From: Szabonella sp046295215 | GTDB taxonomy: Bacteria; Pseudomonadota; Alphaproteobacteria; Rhodobacterales; Rhodobacteraceae | Length of the DNA: 64,000 nucleotides | Reading direction: 5' to 3' | Assembly: GCA_046295215.1 (NCBI GenBank) | Contig: JBKBNP010000013.1 | Coordinates: 15,397 to 79,396 of the forward strand | Program-made: the position numbers and the translations under genes | Notes under the pieces: generated by a model | Database searches by the model: none | Told to the model about the DNA's origin: nothing | What the model saw: only the letters and a program-made list of their open reading frames with translations | Shown here: positions 51,867-60,196 of the stretch, one piece after another | Numbering within the stretch: position 1 is the first letter of the stretch | Layout: every line of letters starts with the position of its first letter

Positions 51867-53084
51867 ATGACAATGCACCCGACTGTCCGGTATCTCGACC
51901 GGACCACCCCGCCCCATCTGACAACGCTTGTGCTGATCGCGGGTATCGCGGCGCTTTCGCTCAATATATTCCTGCCCTCCCTGCCCTCGATGGCCCTCGC
52001 CTTCGGGGTGGATTACGCGATGATGCAATTGTCGCTGTCGCTCTATCTCGTCTCGACTGCGGTGCTTCAGGTTCTGATCGGCCCGATCTCCGACCACTTC
52101 GGTCGCAGGCCGGTCATGCTCGGGGCCACGGCGATTTTCACACTGGCCTCGGTCGGGGTGCTTGTCGCGCCGAATTTCGCGATCTTCCTGACCTGCCGTC
52201 TGGTGCAGGCGGTCATCGCGACGGGGTTCGTGCTGTCCCGCGCCGTGGTGCGGGACATGGTCCCGCAGGATCAGGCCGCCTCGATGATCGGCTATGTCAC
52301 CATGGGCATGTCCATCGTGCCGATGATCGGCCCGGTGATCGGGGGGGCGCTGGATTCAGCCTTCGGATGGGAGGCCTCCTTTGTGATTCTGGCACTTTCC
52401 GGGCTTGGGCTGATGGCGCTGATCTGGGCCGATATGGGCGAGACGGCGGTGAACCGGTCCGCCAGTTTCACCGAACAGTTCCGCCAGTATCCCGCGCTGC
52501 TCTCCTCGCAGCGGTTCTGGGGCTATTGCCTTGCGGCGGCCTTCGCATCGGGCGCCTTCTTTGCCTATCTCGGCGGCGCGCCCTATGTCGGCACCACGTT
52601 CTACGCCATGGACCCCGCGACGCTGGGACTCTATTTCGGGGCACCCGCGCTTGGCTACATGATCGGCAACTTCCTGTCGGGGCGCTATTCGGTCCGCGTG
52701 GGTGTCAATGCCATGGTGTTCTGGGGCGCGATGCTCTCGACCTGCGGGATGGGCCTGCTGGCCATCGTTGACCTGTTTGCCGGTGCGGGCCCCGCATGGT
52801 TCTTCGGCCTGATGATCACGGTCGGGCTCGGCAACGGAATTTTGATGCCGAATGCCACCGCGGGGATGCTCTCGGTGCGGCCGAACCTTGCCGGCTCCGC
52901 GGCGGGTCTTGGCGGCGCCTTCCTGATCGCCGGCGGGGCGGCGCTTTCGGCGCTCGCGGGTTTCCTGCTCGGACCGCAGACCGGGCCGATGCCGCTGATC
53001 CTTCTGATGCTTGCAACCTCGGCGGGGGCCATCCTGAGCATCCTTTGGGTCAAACACCGAGAACGCCGGATCGCCGCCGCTTGA
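51867..53084 (+). CDS. Bcr/CflA family multidrug MFS exporter
   Basis: A 405-residue 12-helix transporter. Motif A lies in GPISDHFGRRPVMLG (around residues 72-86) and VLSRAVVRDMVPQDQAASM follows helix 4, typical of the Bcr/CflA branch. It probably exports drugs or metabolites with proton antiport; the substrate is unknown. It lies 49 nt upstream of an ScfR regulator on the same strand and has an operator-like repeat upstream, so it may respond to a metabolite. Confidence 0.9.
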   Translation: MTMHPTVRYLDRTTPPHLTTLVLIAGIAALSLNIFLPSLPSMALAFGVDYAMMQLSLSLYLVSTAVLQVLIGPISDHFGRRPVMLGATAIFTLASVGVLVAPNFAIFLTCRLVQAVIATGFVLSRAVVRDMVPQDQAASMIGYVTMGMSIVPMIGPVIGGALDSAFGWEASFVILALSGLGLMALIWADMGETAVNRSASFTEQFRQYPALLSSQRFWGYCLAAAFASGAFFAYLGGAPYVGTTFYAMDPATLGLYFGAPALGYMIGNFLSGRYSVRVGVNAMVFWGAMLSTCGMGLLAIVDLFAGAGPAWFFGLMITVGLGNGILMPNATAGMLSVRPNLAGSAAGLGGAFLIAGGAALSALAGFLLGPQTGPMPLILLMLATSAGAILSILWVKHRERRIAAA

Positions 53085-53093
53085 CGCCCACGC

Positions 53094-53121
53094 TTTGCAA
53101 AGCCACTGTCGGATTTGCAAA
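53094..53121 (+). promoter_or_regulatory. Two TTTGCAAA sites before the ScfR regulator
   Basis: TTTGCAAA at 53094-53101 and again at 53114-53121, centres 20 bp apart. From memory, ScfR-family members PccR (R. sphaeroides) and RamB (Corynebacterium, Paracoccus) bind this type of motif, including their own promoters. This suggests autoregulation of the gene at 53134. Confidence 0.7.
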
Positions 53122-53133
53122 GAGGAGACGGGC

Positions 53134-54534
53134 ATGGCGGTGCAGAAACTCTATGCCGGGGCGAAGTTGCGCGAATTGCGCGGCCGGATCGGTGTGACGC
53201 AGAAGTCGTTTTCGCAGAAACTCGGCGTCTCGCTGCCCTATCTCAACCAGATGGAAAACAACCACCGCCCGATCTCGGCGGGCGTGGTGCTGGCACTGGC
53301 GCAGGAATACGGGCTGGATGTCACCGAGCTGACCACCGGGGATGCCGAGCGCATGGTGTCGGACATGCGCGAGGCGCTGGCCGATCCGGTGTTCTCCGCC
53401 CAGCCCCCGCTGGCCGACCTGCGGCTGGCAGCCTCCAACGCCCCAGCCCTTGCGCGTGCCTTTCTTGCGTTGCATCAGGCCTACCGGCAGACCCATGAAC
53501 GGCTTGCCTCGCTGGACGAGGCTCTGGGGCGCGAGGATGCCGCCCTGCGCCCGTCACCCTGGGAGGAAGTGCGCGATTTCTTCCATTATTGCGACAATTA
53601 TCTCGATGCGATCGACCGCGCCGCCGAACATTATGCCTGCCCACAAGGGGGGCTGCGCGATGTGATGCAGATCGCAAAGGCCACGCTTGACCGGCTGGGA
53701 GTCAAGATCAGACCCGCGACCGAAGGTGCGCTGCGCCATTTCGACAATCAGACGCGCCATCTGCACATGGCCCGCAGCGCCTCCGGCCCGACACATCGCT
53801 TCCAGATCCTGCATCAGGTCGCGCTGCTGACGCAGAACGACCTCCTGGAGGCAACGCTGGACCTTGCGCAGTTCCAGACACCCGAGGCGCGCGGCATCGC
53901 CAAGATCGGCCTCGCCAACTATTTTGCGGGGGCGGCGCTCATGCCCTATGGCCCGTTTCTGGAGGCGGCGGGCAGGGTCCGGCACGATCTGGAACGGCTG
54001 GGCGACCTGTTCGATGCCTCGATCGAGCAGGTGGCGCATCGCTTGTCCACCTTGCAACGCCCCGGCGCGAAGGGTGTTCCGTTCTTCTTCGTCCGGGTGG
54101 ATCAGGCGGGCACGATCACCAAGCGCCATTCCGCAACCCGCCTGCAATTCGCGCGCTATGGCGGGGCCTGCCCCCTGTGGAACGTGCATCAGGCCTTCGA
54201 GACGCCGGGCCGCTTCCTGCGCCAGCTTGCCGAAACGCCCGATGGTATCCGCTATTTTTGCCTCGCGCGCGATGTCTCGAAACCGGGCGGGGCTTACGGC
54301 GCGCCGGTCCGGCGCTATGCCATCGGGCTCGGCTGCGAGGTGGGCCATGCCGATCAACTGGTCTATGCCGAGGGGCTGGACCTGCGCGGGCAGTTCGAAC
54401 CCATCGGCATTTCCTGCCGGATCTGTGAACGCCCCGACTGTCACCAGCGATCCGTCCCGCCGCTGGAGCGACGGCTCAGCGTCGATCCGGACCATCGCGG
54501 CACCCTGCCCTATCAGATCGCGCCCGCGCCGTGA
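53134..54534 (+). CDS. Short-chain fatty acyl-CoA regulator (ScfR/PccR/RamB type)
   Basis: A 466-residue regulator. Residues 5-65 form an XRE helix-turn-helix (LYAGAKLRELRGRIGVTQKS, LGVSLPYLNQMENNHRPIS). The middle has an IrrE-like fold (HRFQILHQVALLTQNDLLEA) without a clear zinc HExxH. The C-terminal DUF2083 part ends with ISCRICERPDCHQRSVPP, a conserved Cys-rich motif. Family members sense acyl-CoAs and control propionate or acetate assimilation. AGGAG lies 6 nt before ATG 53134. No acyl-CoA gene adjoins it here, so its targets are elsewhere. Confidence 0.88.
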   Translation: MAVQKLYAGAKLRELRGRIGVTQKSFSQKLGVSLPYLNQMENNHRPISAGVVLALAQEYGLDVTELTTGDAERMVSDMREALADPVFSAQPPLADLRLAASNAPALARAFLALHQAYRQTHERLASLDEALGREDAALRPSPWEEVRDFFHYCDNYLDAIDRAAEHYACPQGGLRDVMQIAKATLDRLGVKIRPATEGALRHFDNQTRHLHMARSASGPTHRFQILHQVALLTQNDLLEATLDLAQFQTPEARGIAKIGLANYFAGAALMPYGPFLEAAGRVRHDLERLGDLFDASIEQVAHRLSTLQRPGAKGVPFFFVRVDQAGTITKRHSATRLQFARYGGACPLWNVHQAFETPGRFLRQLAETPDGIRYFCLARDVSKPGGAYGAPVRRYAIGLGCEVGHADQLVYAEGLDLRGQFEPIGISCRICERPDCHQRSVPPLERRLSVDPDHRGTLPYQIAPAP

Positions 54535-54544
54535 AACGGATCGG

Positions 54545-55213
54545 TCAGCGTTTCGCGCGGCGGAACCCGGCGGCGCGCGCCTCGGCCTCGGTGCAGAACA
54601 TCGCTTCACCCTTGCCGCGGTCGATCCGGGTCTTTTCATAGAAACGCTGGCCGGGCATGTGATAGATCCGTTCGCCTTTTGACGAGATATTTCCCTTGAT
54701 CGTGCATCCGCCCGCCGCCTGCGGGGCGCTTTTGGTGCTGCGGTTCTGCACCTGCCGGAAGGTTTCCGGGGCCGGACCGGCCCCGTTCCACAGGCCCCGT
54801 GCCGCCGCTTTCGCTTCGGCTTCCTGCGCAATGTAATCGGTGGAATAACGCCGGTAGGCCGTGGCCGCCCCCATCCGCACCATTTCCGCGCCGACGTCGC
54901 GCCCCTCTGCGCGGCAGCGCGCAACGGTGCGGCCATAGCGGTCAAGGTCCAGCGCCTCGCAGCGCACTCCCCCGGCAACCAGCGCACGCAACCGGGCCGC
55001 TGCCCAGTCGCCACAGGCCCAGTTGCGGCCCGAAGGGTCACAGCGCTGGCCCTTTTCCGGCGCGTCGATGCCATAGAGCCGGATCCGTTCCGCCCCAAGC
55101 ACAAGCGTATCCCCATCCACCACACGCACCGTCCCTTCCAGCCCCAGAACCGGGGCGGGAAGGCTGGCGAGGCCCAGCAGAACGGGAATGAACAGGAAAC
55201 GAAAGGTTAACAT
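54545..55213 (-). CDS. Secreted thermonuclease (SNase) with C-terminal cell-surface module
   Basis: A 222-residue exported nuclease. Signal peptide 1-24 (LTFRFLFIPVLLGLASLPAP). The SNase domain has GTVRVVDGDTLVLG, IRLYGIDAPEKGQRC and LDRYGRTVARC, carrying the acidic and Arg residues of the active site. Residues 165-222 form a small module (CTIKGNISSKGERIYHMPGQ, then MFCTEAEARAAGFRRAKR) seen after many SNase-like domains. It may degrade extracellular nucleic acid. Convergent with the ScfR gene, 10 nt apart. Confidence 0.88.
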   Translation of the reverse strand: MLTFRFLFIPVLLGLASLPAPVLGLEGTVRVVDGDTLVLGAERIRLYGIDAPEKGQRCDPSGRNWACGDWAAARLRALVAGGVRCEALDLDRYGRTVARCRAEGRDVGAEMVRMGAATAYRRYSTDYIAQEAEAKAAARGLWNGAGPAPETFRQVQNRSTKSAPQAAGGCTIKGNISSKGERIYHMPGQRFYEKTRIDRGKGEAMFCTEAEARAAGFRRAKR

Positions 55214-55283
55214 ACCTTCCGAAATGGGCGTATCCCGCCCGAATCGCAAGAATTTTGTTAACCTTTGGTTAAGAAAGGTTAAC
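55201..55283 (-). promoter_or_regulatory. Three GAAAGGTTAAC repeats and a TTAA-N7-TTAA site
   Basis: GAAAGGTTAAC occurs at 55201-55211 and 55273-55283, and its partner GTTAACCTTT at 55257-55266, forming a 10-bp inverted repeat with a 7-nt loop. Within it TTAA-N7-TTAA (55258-55272) matches the CtrA consensus. It overlaps the nuclease start and lies just past the betA stop, so it may be promoter, CtrA site or terminator. Confidence 0.55.
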
Positions 55284-55303
55284 CACCTTTCCCGGTGACC
55301 GCC

Positions 55304-56956
55304 CTACCTTTGCCGGTCCTTCCAGTCCCCGGCGATGACCGGCGGCAGGTTCAGGGGTGCCAGCGGCCTGCGACCGAGAATGTGGTCTGCCGCCTTTTCA
55401 CCCACCATGATCGAGGGCGCATTCAGGTTGCCATTCGGGATGCGCGGAAAGATCGAACTGTCTGCAAGGCGCAAGCCATCAACCCCGATGACGCGCGCCT
55501 CCGGGTCCACCACCGCCATCGGATCGTCGCGCCGCCCTATCCGGGCCGTGCCGCAGGGGTGATAGGCGCTTTCGGCATGGTCGCGGATGAAGGCATCTAT
55601 TTCAGCGTCGCTGTCATGGCCCGGCCCCGGCTGGATTTCATGTTTGACGAAAGGCGCCATCGCTTCCTGTCCGAAAATCTCGCGCGTGAGGCGGATGCAG
55701 GCGCGGAAATCCTGCCAGTCCTGATCGGTGGACATGTAGTTGAAGCGGATCACGGGCGGGGCGGCGGGATCGGCGGACCGCAGCCGCACCGACCCGCGCG
55801 AGGGCGAGCGCATCGGGCCGACATGGGCCTGAAAGCCATGCCCCCCGGCCGCGACCTTGCCGTCATAGCGCACGGCGATCGGCAGGAAATGATACTGGAT
55901 GTCGGGGTAATCCACGCCCGCGCGCGACCGGATGAACCCGCAGGCCTCGAACTGGTTCGACGCCCCGAGCCCGGTTTTCGTGAACAACCATTGCGCTCCG
56001 ATCAGCCCCTTGCCGATCAGGTTCCAGTATTTGTAGAGCGTGACCGGCAGGCGGCTGGAATACTGCATGTAGACCTCCAGATGATCCTGAAGGTTCGCGC
56101 CCACACCGGGACGGTCCGCGATGACGGGGATGCCATGCTCGGCCAGATGGTTGGCCGGGCCGATGCCGGACAGCATCAGCAGTTTCGGGGAGTTGAGCGA
56201 AGAGGCCGCGAGGATCACCTCGCGCCGGGCGGCGATCACCTCCACCCCACCCCTGCGCGCGACCTCCACGCCCGTTGCGCGGCCCTCCGCGATCACCACG
56301 CGGCGCGCAAGGCCCCGGAGAAGCCGGACATTGCCGCCCGCCATGGCCGGGCGCAGATAGGCATTGGCCGCCGACCAGCGCCGCCCTTTCCAGATCGTCG
56401 CCTCCATCGGGCCGAAGCCTTCCTGTGCGGCGCCGTTGTAATCGTCGGTGACCGGATAGCCCGCCTGACGCCCCGCCTCGATGAAGGCGTCGAAGAGCGG
56501 GTTGGAACGCGGGCCGCGCGTGATGTGCAGCGGTCCGGATGTGCCGCGATATTCGGACTGCGCGCCATGGGCGCTTTCCATCCGCCGGAAATAGGGCAGC
56601 ACATCGGCATAGGCCCAGCCCTGCGCGCCCTGCTCCGACCAATGGTCGAAATCCCGCGCATGGCCGCGCACATAGACCATGCCGTTGATCGAGGACGACC
56701 CCCCGATGACCCGGCCGCGCGGCGTGGCAAGACGGCGGTTGCCCAGATGCGGCTCGGGTTCCGAGGAAAGCCCCCAGTCATAGATCCGCATGTTCATCGG
56801 ATAGGACAATGCGGCGGGCATCTGAATGAAGGGGCCGGCATCCGTGCCACCCTCCTCGATGACCAGCACCGAGGCCCCTGCCTCGCCCAGCCGGTAGGCC
56901 ATGGCACAGCCCGCCGAACCCGCCCCCACGATCACGAAATCCGCTTCCATAGTCAT
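55304..56956 (-). CDS. betA: Choline dehydrogenase BetA
   Basis: A 550-residue FAD-dependent GMC oxidoreductase oxidising choline to betaine aldehyde. The N-terminal VIVGAGSAGCAMAYRLGE is the FAD site; GRVIGGSSSINGMVYVRGH and SSLNSPKLLMLSGIGPA are GMC signatures; the C-terminal active-site His lies in YHPCGTARIG. ATG 56956 is preceded by GGGAAA; ATG 56950 is possible. Follows betB by 114 nt, with repeat copy F between. Confidence 0.95.
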   Translation of the reverse strand: MTMEADFVIVGAGSAGCAMAYRLGEAGASVLVIEEGGTDAGPFIQMPAALSYPMNMRIYDWGLSSEPEPHLGNRRLATPRGRVIGGSSSINGMVYVRGHARDFDHWSEQGAQGWAYADVLPYFRRMESAHGAQSEYRGTSGPLHITRGPRSNPLFDAFIEAGRQAGYPVTDDYNGAAQEGFGPMEATIWKGRRWSAANAYLRPAMAGGNVRLLRGLARRVVIAEGRATGVEVARRGGVEVIAARREVILAASSLNSPKLLMLSGIGPANHLAEHGIPVIADRPGVGANLQDHLEVYMQYSSRLPVTLYKYWNLIGKGLIGAQWLFTKTGLGASNQFEACGFIRSRAGVDYPDIQYHFLPIAVRYDGKVAAGGHGFQAHVGPMRSPSRGSVRLRSADPAAPPVIRFNYMSTDQDWQDFRACIRLTREIFGQEAMAPFVKHEIQPGPGHDSDAEIDAFIRDHAESAYHPCGTARIGRRDDPMAVVDPEARVIGVDGLRLADSSIFPRIPNGNLNAPSIMVGEKAADHILGRRPLAPLNLPPVIAGDWKDRQR

Positions 56957-57012
56957 TTTCCCGGGCGCGGCCCCGCGCGCCATTCTGCCGTTGGTTCCGG
57001 GCTGGGAACGCC

Positions 57013-57064
57013 GGGGGGCTGTCTGCCCCCCGGACCCCCCGAAGGTATTTCCGCCAAGATGAAG
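57013..57064 (+). repeat. Composite intergenic repeat, copy F (core decayed)
   Basis: Hairpin GGGGGGC-TGTCT-GCCCCCC at 57013-57031 followed after 4 nt by CCCCCGAAGGTATTT...AAGATGAAG at 57036-57064, a variant core. Ends 6 nt from the betB stop. Confidence 0.7.
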
Positions 57065-57070
57065 GGGCGG

Positions 57071-58522
57071 TCAGTAGGGCGCGTCCACAGGCCCCATGCC
57101 GACATAGACCGTCTTGATCTGGCTGTAATGTTCGATGGCCGCACGGCCGTTCTCGCGCCCGACACCCGAGAGTTTGGAGCCCCCGAAAGGTGCTTCCACC
57201 GGGGTGAGGTTATAGGCGTTGATCCAGCAGGTGCCCGCCTCCAGCGCGGCAATCACGCGATGCGCCCGGGTGATGTCGGCGGTGAACACACCGGCGGCAA
57301 GGCCGAATTGCGTGGCATTGGCGCGGGATACCGCCTCTTCCTCGGTCTCGAAATCGAGGACGGCCATGACCGGGCCGAACACCTCTTCCTGCGCGAGCGT
57401 CATGGCATCGGTCACATCGGCAAAGACGGTGGGGGCGACGAACCAGCCGTCCAGTTCCGGCACATCGCCACCACAGACCAGCCGCGCGCCTTCGGCCTTG
57501 GCGGTTTCGATATATCCCAGAACCTTCTGGTGTTGGGCGGCGGACACAAGCGGGCCCATCTGGGTGTCAAGGTCCATCGGGTCGCCGAGCGTGATGGCTG
57601 CAGTGCGTTCGGCAAGGCGGGCAAGAAAGGCGTCCTTGATGCCCGACTGCACGAAAACCCGGGTGCCATTGGAACAGACCTGCCCCGCGGAATAGAAATT
57701 GCCCAGCATGGCCGCCCCCACGGCGCTGTCCAGATCGGCGTCGTCGAAGATGATGAGAGGAGACTTGCCGCCCAGTTCCATCGTGACATGGCGCACCCCT
57801 TCGGCGGCCATTGCATAGACGCGCCGCCCCGTCGGCACCGATCCGGTCAGCGAGACCTTGGCCACGCGGGTATCGCGCACCAGCGCCGCCCCGACGCCGC
57901 CGCGCCCCTGCACCACGTTGAACAGCCCCGGCGGCAGGCCCGCCTCCATCAGGATCTCGGCCAGTTGCAGCGCTCCCAGCGGCGTCACCTCGGAGGGTTT
58001 GAACACCATCGCATTGCCCATGGCGAGCGCCGGCGCCGCCTTCCAGCAGGCAATCTGGGACGGGTAGTTCCAGGCACCGATTCCGACACAGACACCCAAT
58101 GGTTCGCGCAGCGTATAGACGAAATCCTGACCCAGCGGCACGGTTTCCCCGGTGACAGTCGGGGCAAGCCCCGCGAAATATTCCAGCGCATCCGCCCCGG
58201 ATGGCCAGTCCGCCACGCGGGTTTCCTGAAGCGGTTTCCCGGTATCGAGCGTTTCAAGCGCCGCAAGGCTTTCGCCATAGTCGCGGATCAGATCGGCGGC
58301 GCGGCGCAGGATGCGGCCACGCTCCACCGGGCGCCGCCGCGCCCAGTCGCGTTGCGCGGCCCCGGCCGAGGCGAGAGCCGCCTCGATCACCGCAGGGGTC
58401 GCCTCATGCAACTCGGCACAGACCCTGCCCGTCACGGGCGAGACCACCTCCAGCGGCGTGCCGTCCGTGTCTTCCATCCAGTCGCCATTCACAAAATGGC
58501 TGGCCTTGGGTTGTGCCCTCAT
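57071..58522 (-). CDS. betB: Betaine aldehyde dehydrogenase BetB
   Basis: A 483-residue aldehyde dehydrogenase turning betaine aldehyde to glycine betaine. VTMELGGKSPLIIFDDADLD carries the general-base Glu and FYSAGQVCSNGTRVFV the catalytic Cys; the N-terminal region GIGAWNYPSQIACWK binds NAD. ATG 58522 overlaps the betI stop by ATGA. Upstream of betA in a betI-betB-betA unit without betC. Confidence 0.96.
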   Translation of the reverse strand: MRAQPKASHFVNGDWMEDTDGTPLEVVSPVTGRVCAELHEATPAVIEAALASAGAAQRDWARRRPVERGRILRRAADLIRDYGESLAALETLDTGKPLQETRVADWPSGADALEYFAGLAPTVTGETVPLGQDFVYTLREPLGVCVGIGAWNYPSQIACWKAAPALAMGNAMVFKPSEVTPLGALQLAEILMEAGLPPGLFNVVQGRGGVGAALVRDTRVAKVSLTGSVPTGRRVYAMAAEGVRHVTMELGGKSPLIIFDDADLDSAVGAAMLGNFYSAGQVCSNGTRVFVQSGIKDAFLARLAERTAAITLGDPMDLDTQMGPLVSAAQHQKVLGYIETAKAEGARLVCGGDVPELDGWFVAPTVFADVTDAMTLAQEEVFGPVMAVLDFETEEEAVSRANATQFGLAAGVFTADITRAHRVIAALEAGTCWINAYNLTPVEAPFGGSKLSGVGRENGRAAIEHYSQIKTVYVGMGPVDAPY

Positions 58523-59103
58523 GGCTTCGCGTCCTTTCCCTTGGTCGCCAGATGATCGCGCAGCATTGCAAGGGCCGCGCCCGAATCGGGGGGGCCTTCC
58601 TTCAAGGCTTCGCGCAGATAAAGCCCGTCGATCAGCGCGCCGAGACTGTCGGCCAGCGGCCCTGCCCCCTGACCGTGCAAGGGGCGCAGACAGGCCAGCA
58701 GATTCGACCGCAACCGGCGCTGATAGACCGCCAGCAGGCGGCGCGCATCCGTCTGGCTCTGTGCCAGAACGTAGAAATTGAGCCAGGCACTGACCACCTC
58801 GCGCCGGAAATTCGTGGCCGAGAAGGACACGCGGAAAATCGCATCAAGCCGCGCCTCCGGGCCTTCGGCCACCGCCAGCGCGCCACGCACCTCGGCCCCG
58901 TAGAGCGACAGCACATGGCGCATCGCGGCCAGAAAGATCGCCTCCTTGCCGCCGAAATAGTGATGCGCCAGCGCCGGAGACATGCCTGCACGGCGCGCGA
59001 TCTGGCTGACCGTCACGTCCAGCGACCCCGCGCGCCCGATTTCGACGATCGTCGCTTTGACGAGCGCCGCCTTTCGGATAGGCTCCATCCCGAGTTTCGG
59101 CAT
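58519..59103 (-). CDS. betI: TetR-type choline repressor BetI
   Basis: A 194-residue TetR-family regulator: RKAALVKATIVEIGRAGSLD and VSQIARRAGMSPALAHHYFG form the DNA-binding domain, and LNFYVLAQSQTDARRLLAVY lies in the effector domain typical of BetI. It represses bet genes without choline. ATG 59103 is conserved (MPKLGMEPIRKAAL); the frame stays open to 60198 over the opposite-strand choX gene and is spurious there. Confidence 0.94.
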   Translation of the reverse strand: MPKLGMEPIRKAALVKATIVEIGRAGSLDVTVSQIARRAGMSPALAHHYFGGKEAIFLAAMRHVLSLYGAEVRGALAVAEGPEARLDAIFRVSFSATNFRREVVSAWLNFYVLAQSQTDARRLLAVYQRRLRSNLLACLRPLHGQGAGPLADSLGALIDGLYLREALKEGPPDSGAALAMLRDHLATKGKDAKP

Positions 59104-59152
59104 TGGCGGTGGTTCCCGATTAGTGCTTGCCAGCCGGGCTATCCTGAAGTTT

Positions 59153-59166
59153 ATTGACTCGTCAAT
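59153..59166. promoter_or_regulatory. Likely BetI operator between betI and choX
   Basis: ATTGAC-TC-GTCAAT, a perfect 14-bp palindrome 50 bp before betI and 30 bp before choX, inside the 93-bp divergent gap. BetI sites in other bacteria are also palindromes around ATTGA/TCAAT. It may repress both directions until choline is present. Confidence 0.72.
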
Positions 59167-59196
59167 CAACAAAAAACCACACAGGGAGAATGACCG

Positions 59197-60126
59197 ATGC
59201 CGGACCTGAGAAATCTTCTGCTGACCGGAGCCGCCTTTGTGGCACTGGCCGGACCCGCAGCCGCAAATTGCGACAAGGTTGTATTTTCGGATGTCGGCTG
59301 GACCGACATCACCGCCACGACCGCCGTCGCCTCGGTGGTGCTGGAGGCGCTTGGCTATGCGACCGAGACCAAGATCCTGTCGGTGCCGGTGACCTATCAG
59401 TCGCTCGCGGCCGGAGACATCGACGTGTTCCTCGGCAACTGGATGCCGACGATGGAGGCCGACATCGCCCCCTACCGCGAGGCGGGAACCGTGGAAACCG
59501 TGCGCACCAACCTTGTGGGCGCGAAATACACATTGGCCACCAATGCGGCGGGGGCAGCCCTCGGGATTGCCGATTTCGCGGATCTGGCGGGCCAGAAGGA
59601 CGCGCTTTCGGGGCAGATCTACGGGATCGAGCCGGGCAATGACGGCAACCGGCTGATCCTCGACATGATCGAGGCCGATGCCTTCGGGCTGAAGGGCTGG
59701 GAAGTGGTCGAAAGTTCCGAACAGGGGATGCTTGCACAGGTCGCGCGCGCCGACGGGCGGGGGCAGCCGGTGGTGTTCCTCGGCTGGGAACCGCATCCGA
59801 TGAATGCAAATTTCGACCTGACCTATCTTGCCGGTGGCGATGACTGGTTCGGCCCGGATTTCGGCGGGGCGGAAGTGGCGACCAATACGCGCAAGGGCTT
59901 TGTCGCCGAATGTCCGAACACCGGCAAACTTCTGGAAAATCTGGAATTCACGCTGGCCATGGAAAACGAGATCATGGGCGCGATCCTCAATGACGGCGCG
60001 GATCCGGCAGCGGCGGCAAAGGGCTGGCTGGCAGCCAATCCCGACGTTCTGGATGGCTGGCTCGCCGGGGTGACCACGAAAGAGGGCGGCGACGCAAGGC
60101 CAGCGGTCGAGGCGGCGCTGAAGTGA
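59197..60126 (+). CDS. choX: Choline-binding periplasmic protein ChoX
   Basis: A 309-residue OpuAC-type binding protein. Signal peptide 1-23, cleaved before NCDKVVFSDVGWTDITATTA. Aromatic residues for quaternary ammonium binding lie in FLGNWMPTME, GIEPGNDGNRLI and FLGWEPHPMNANFDLTYLAG. GGGAG lies 8 nt before the ATG. It hands choline to ChoW and ChoV encoded next. Confidence 0.95.
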   Translation: MPDLRNLLLTGAAFVALAGPAAANCDKVVFSDVGWTDITATTAVASVVLEALGYATETKILSVPVTYQSLAAGDIDVFLGNWMPTMEADIAPYREAGTVETVRTNLVGAKYTLATNAAGAALGIADFADLAGQKDALSGQIYGIEPGNDGNRLILDMIEADAFGLKGWEVVESSEQGMLAQVARADGRGQPVVFLGWEPHPMNANFDLTYLAGGDDWFGPDFGGAEVATNTRKGFVAECPNTGKLLENLEFTLAMENEIMGAILNDGADPAAAAKGWLAANPDVLDGWLAGVTTKEGGDARPAVEAALK

Positions 60127-60129
60127 TGC

Positions 60130-60155
60130 CGAGGGGGGGGCTTCGGCGCCCCTCG
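60130..60155 (+). terminator. Hairpin between choX and choW
   Basis: CGAGGGG/CCCCTCG 7-bp stem closing a G-rich inner loop, 4 nt past the choX stop, with no T run. Such hairpins after binding-protein genes usually protect the upstream mRNA or cause partial termination, giving excess binding protein. Confidence 0.5.
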
Positions 60156-60196
60156 CCCATCGCGGCACATCCCAAGGCACAGACGAAAGGCGCTTC

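Noticed and set aside
55295..58555. Long plus-strand open frame opposite betA and betB
   Set aside because: Shadow of conserved dehydrogenase genes; no start signal or recognisable domain.
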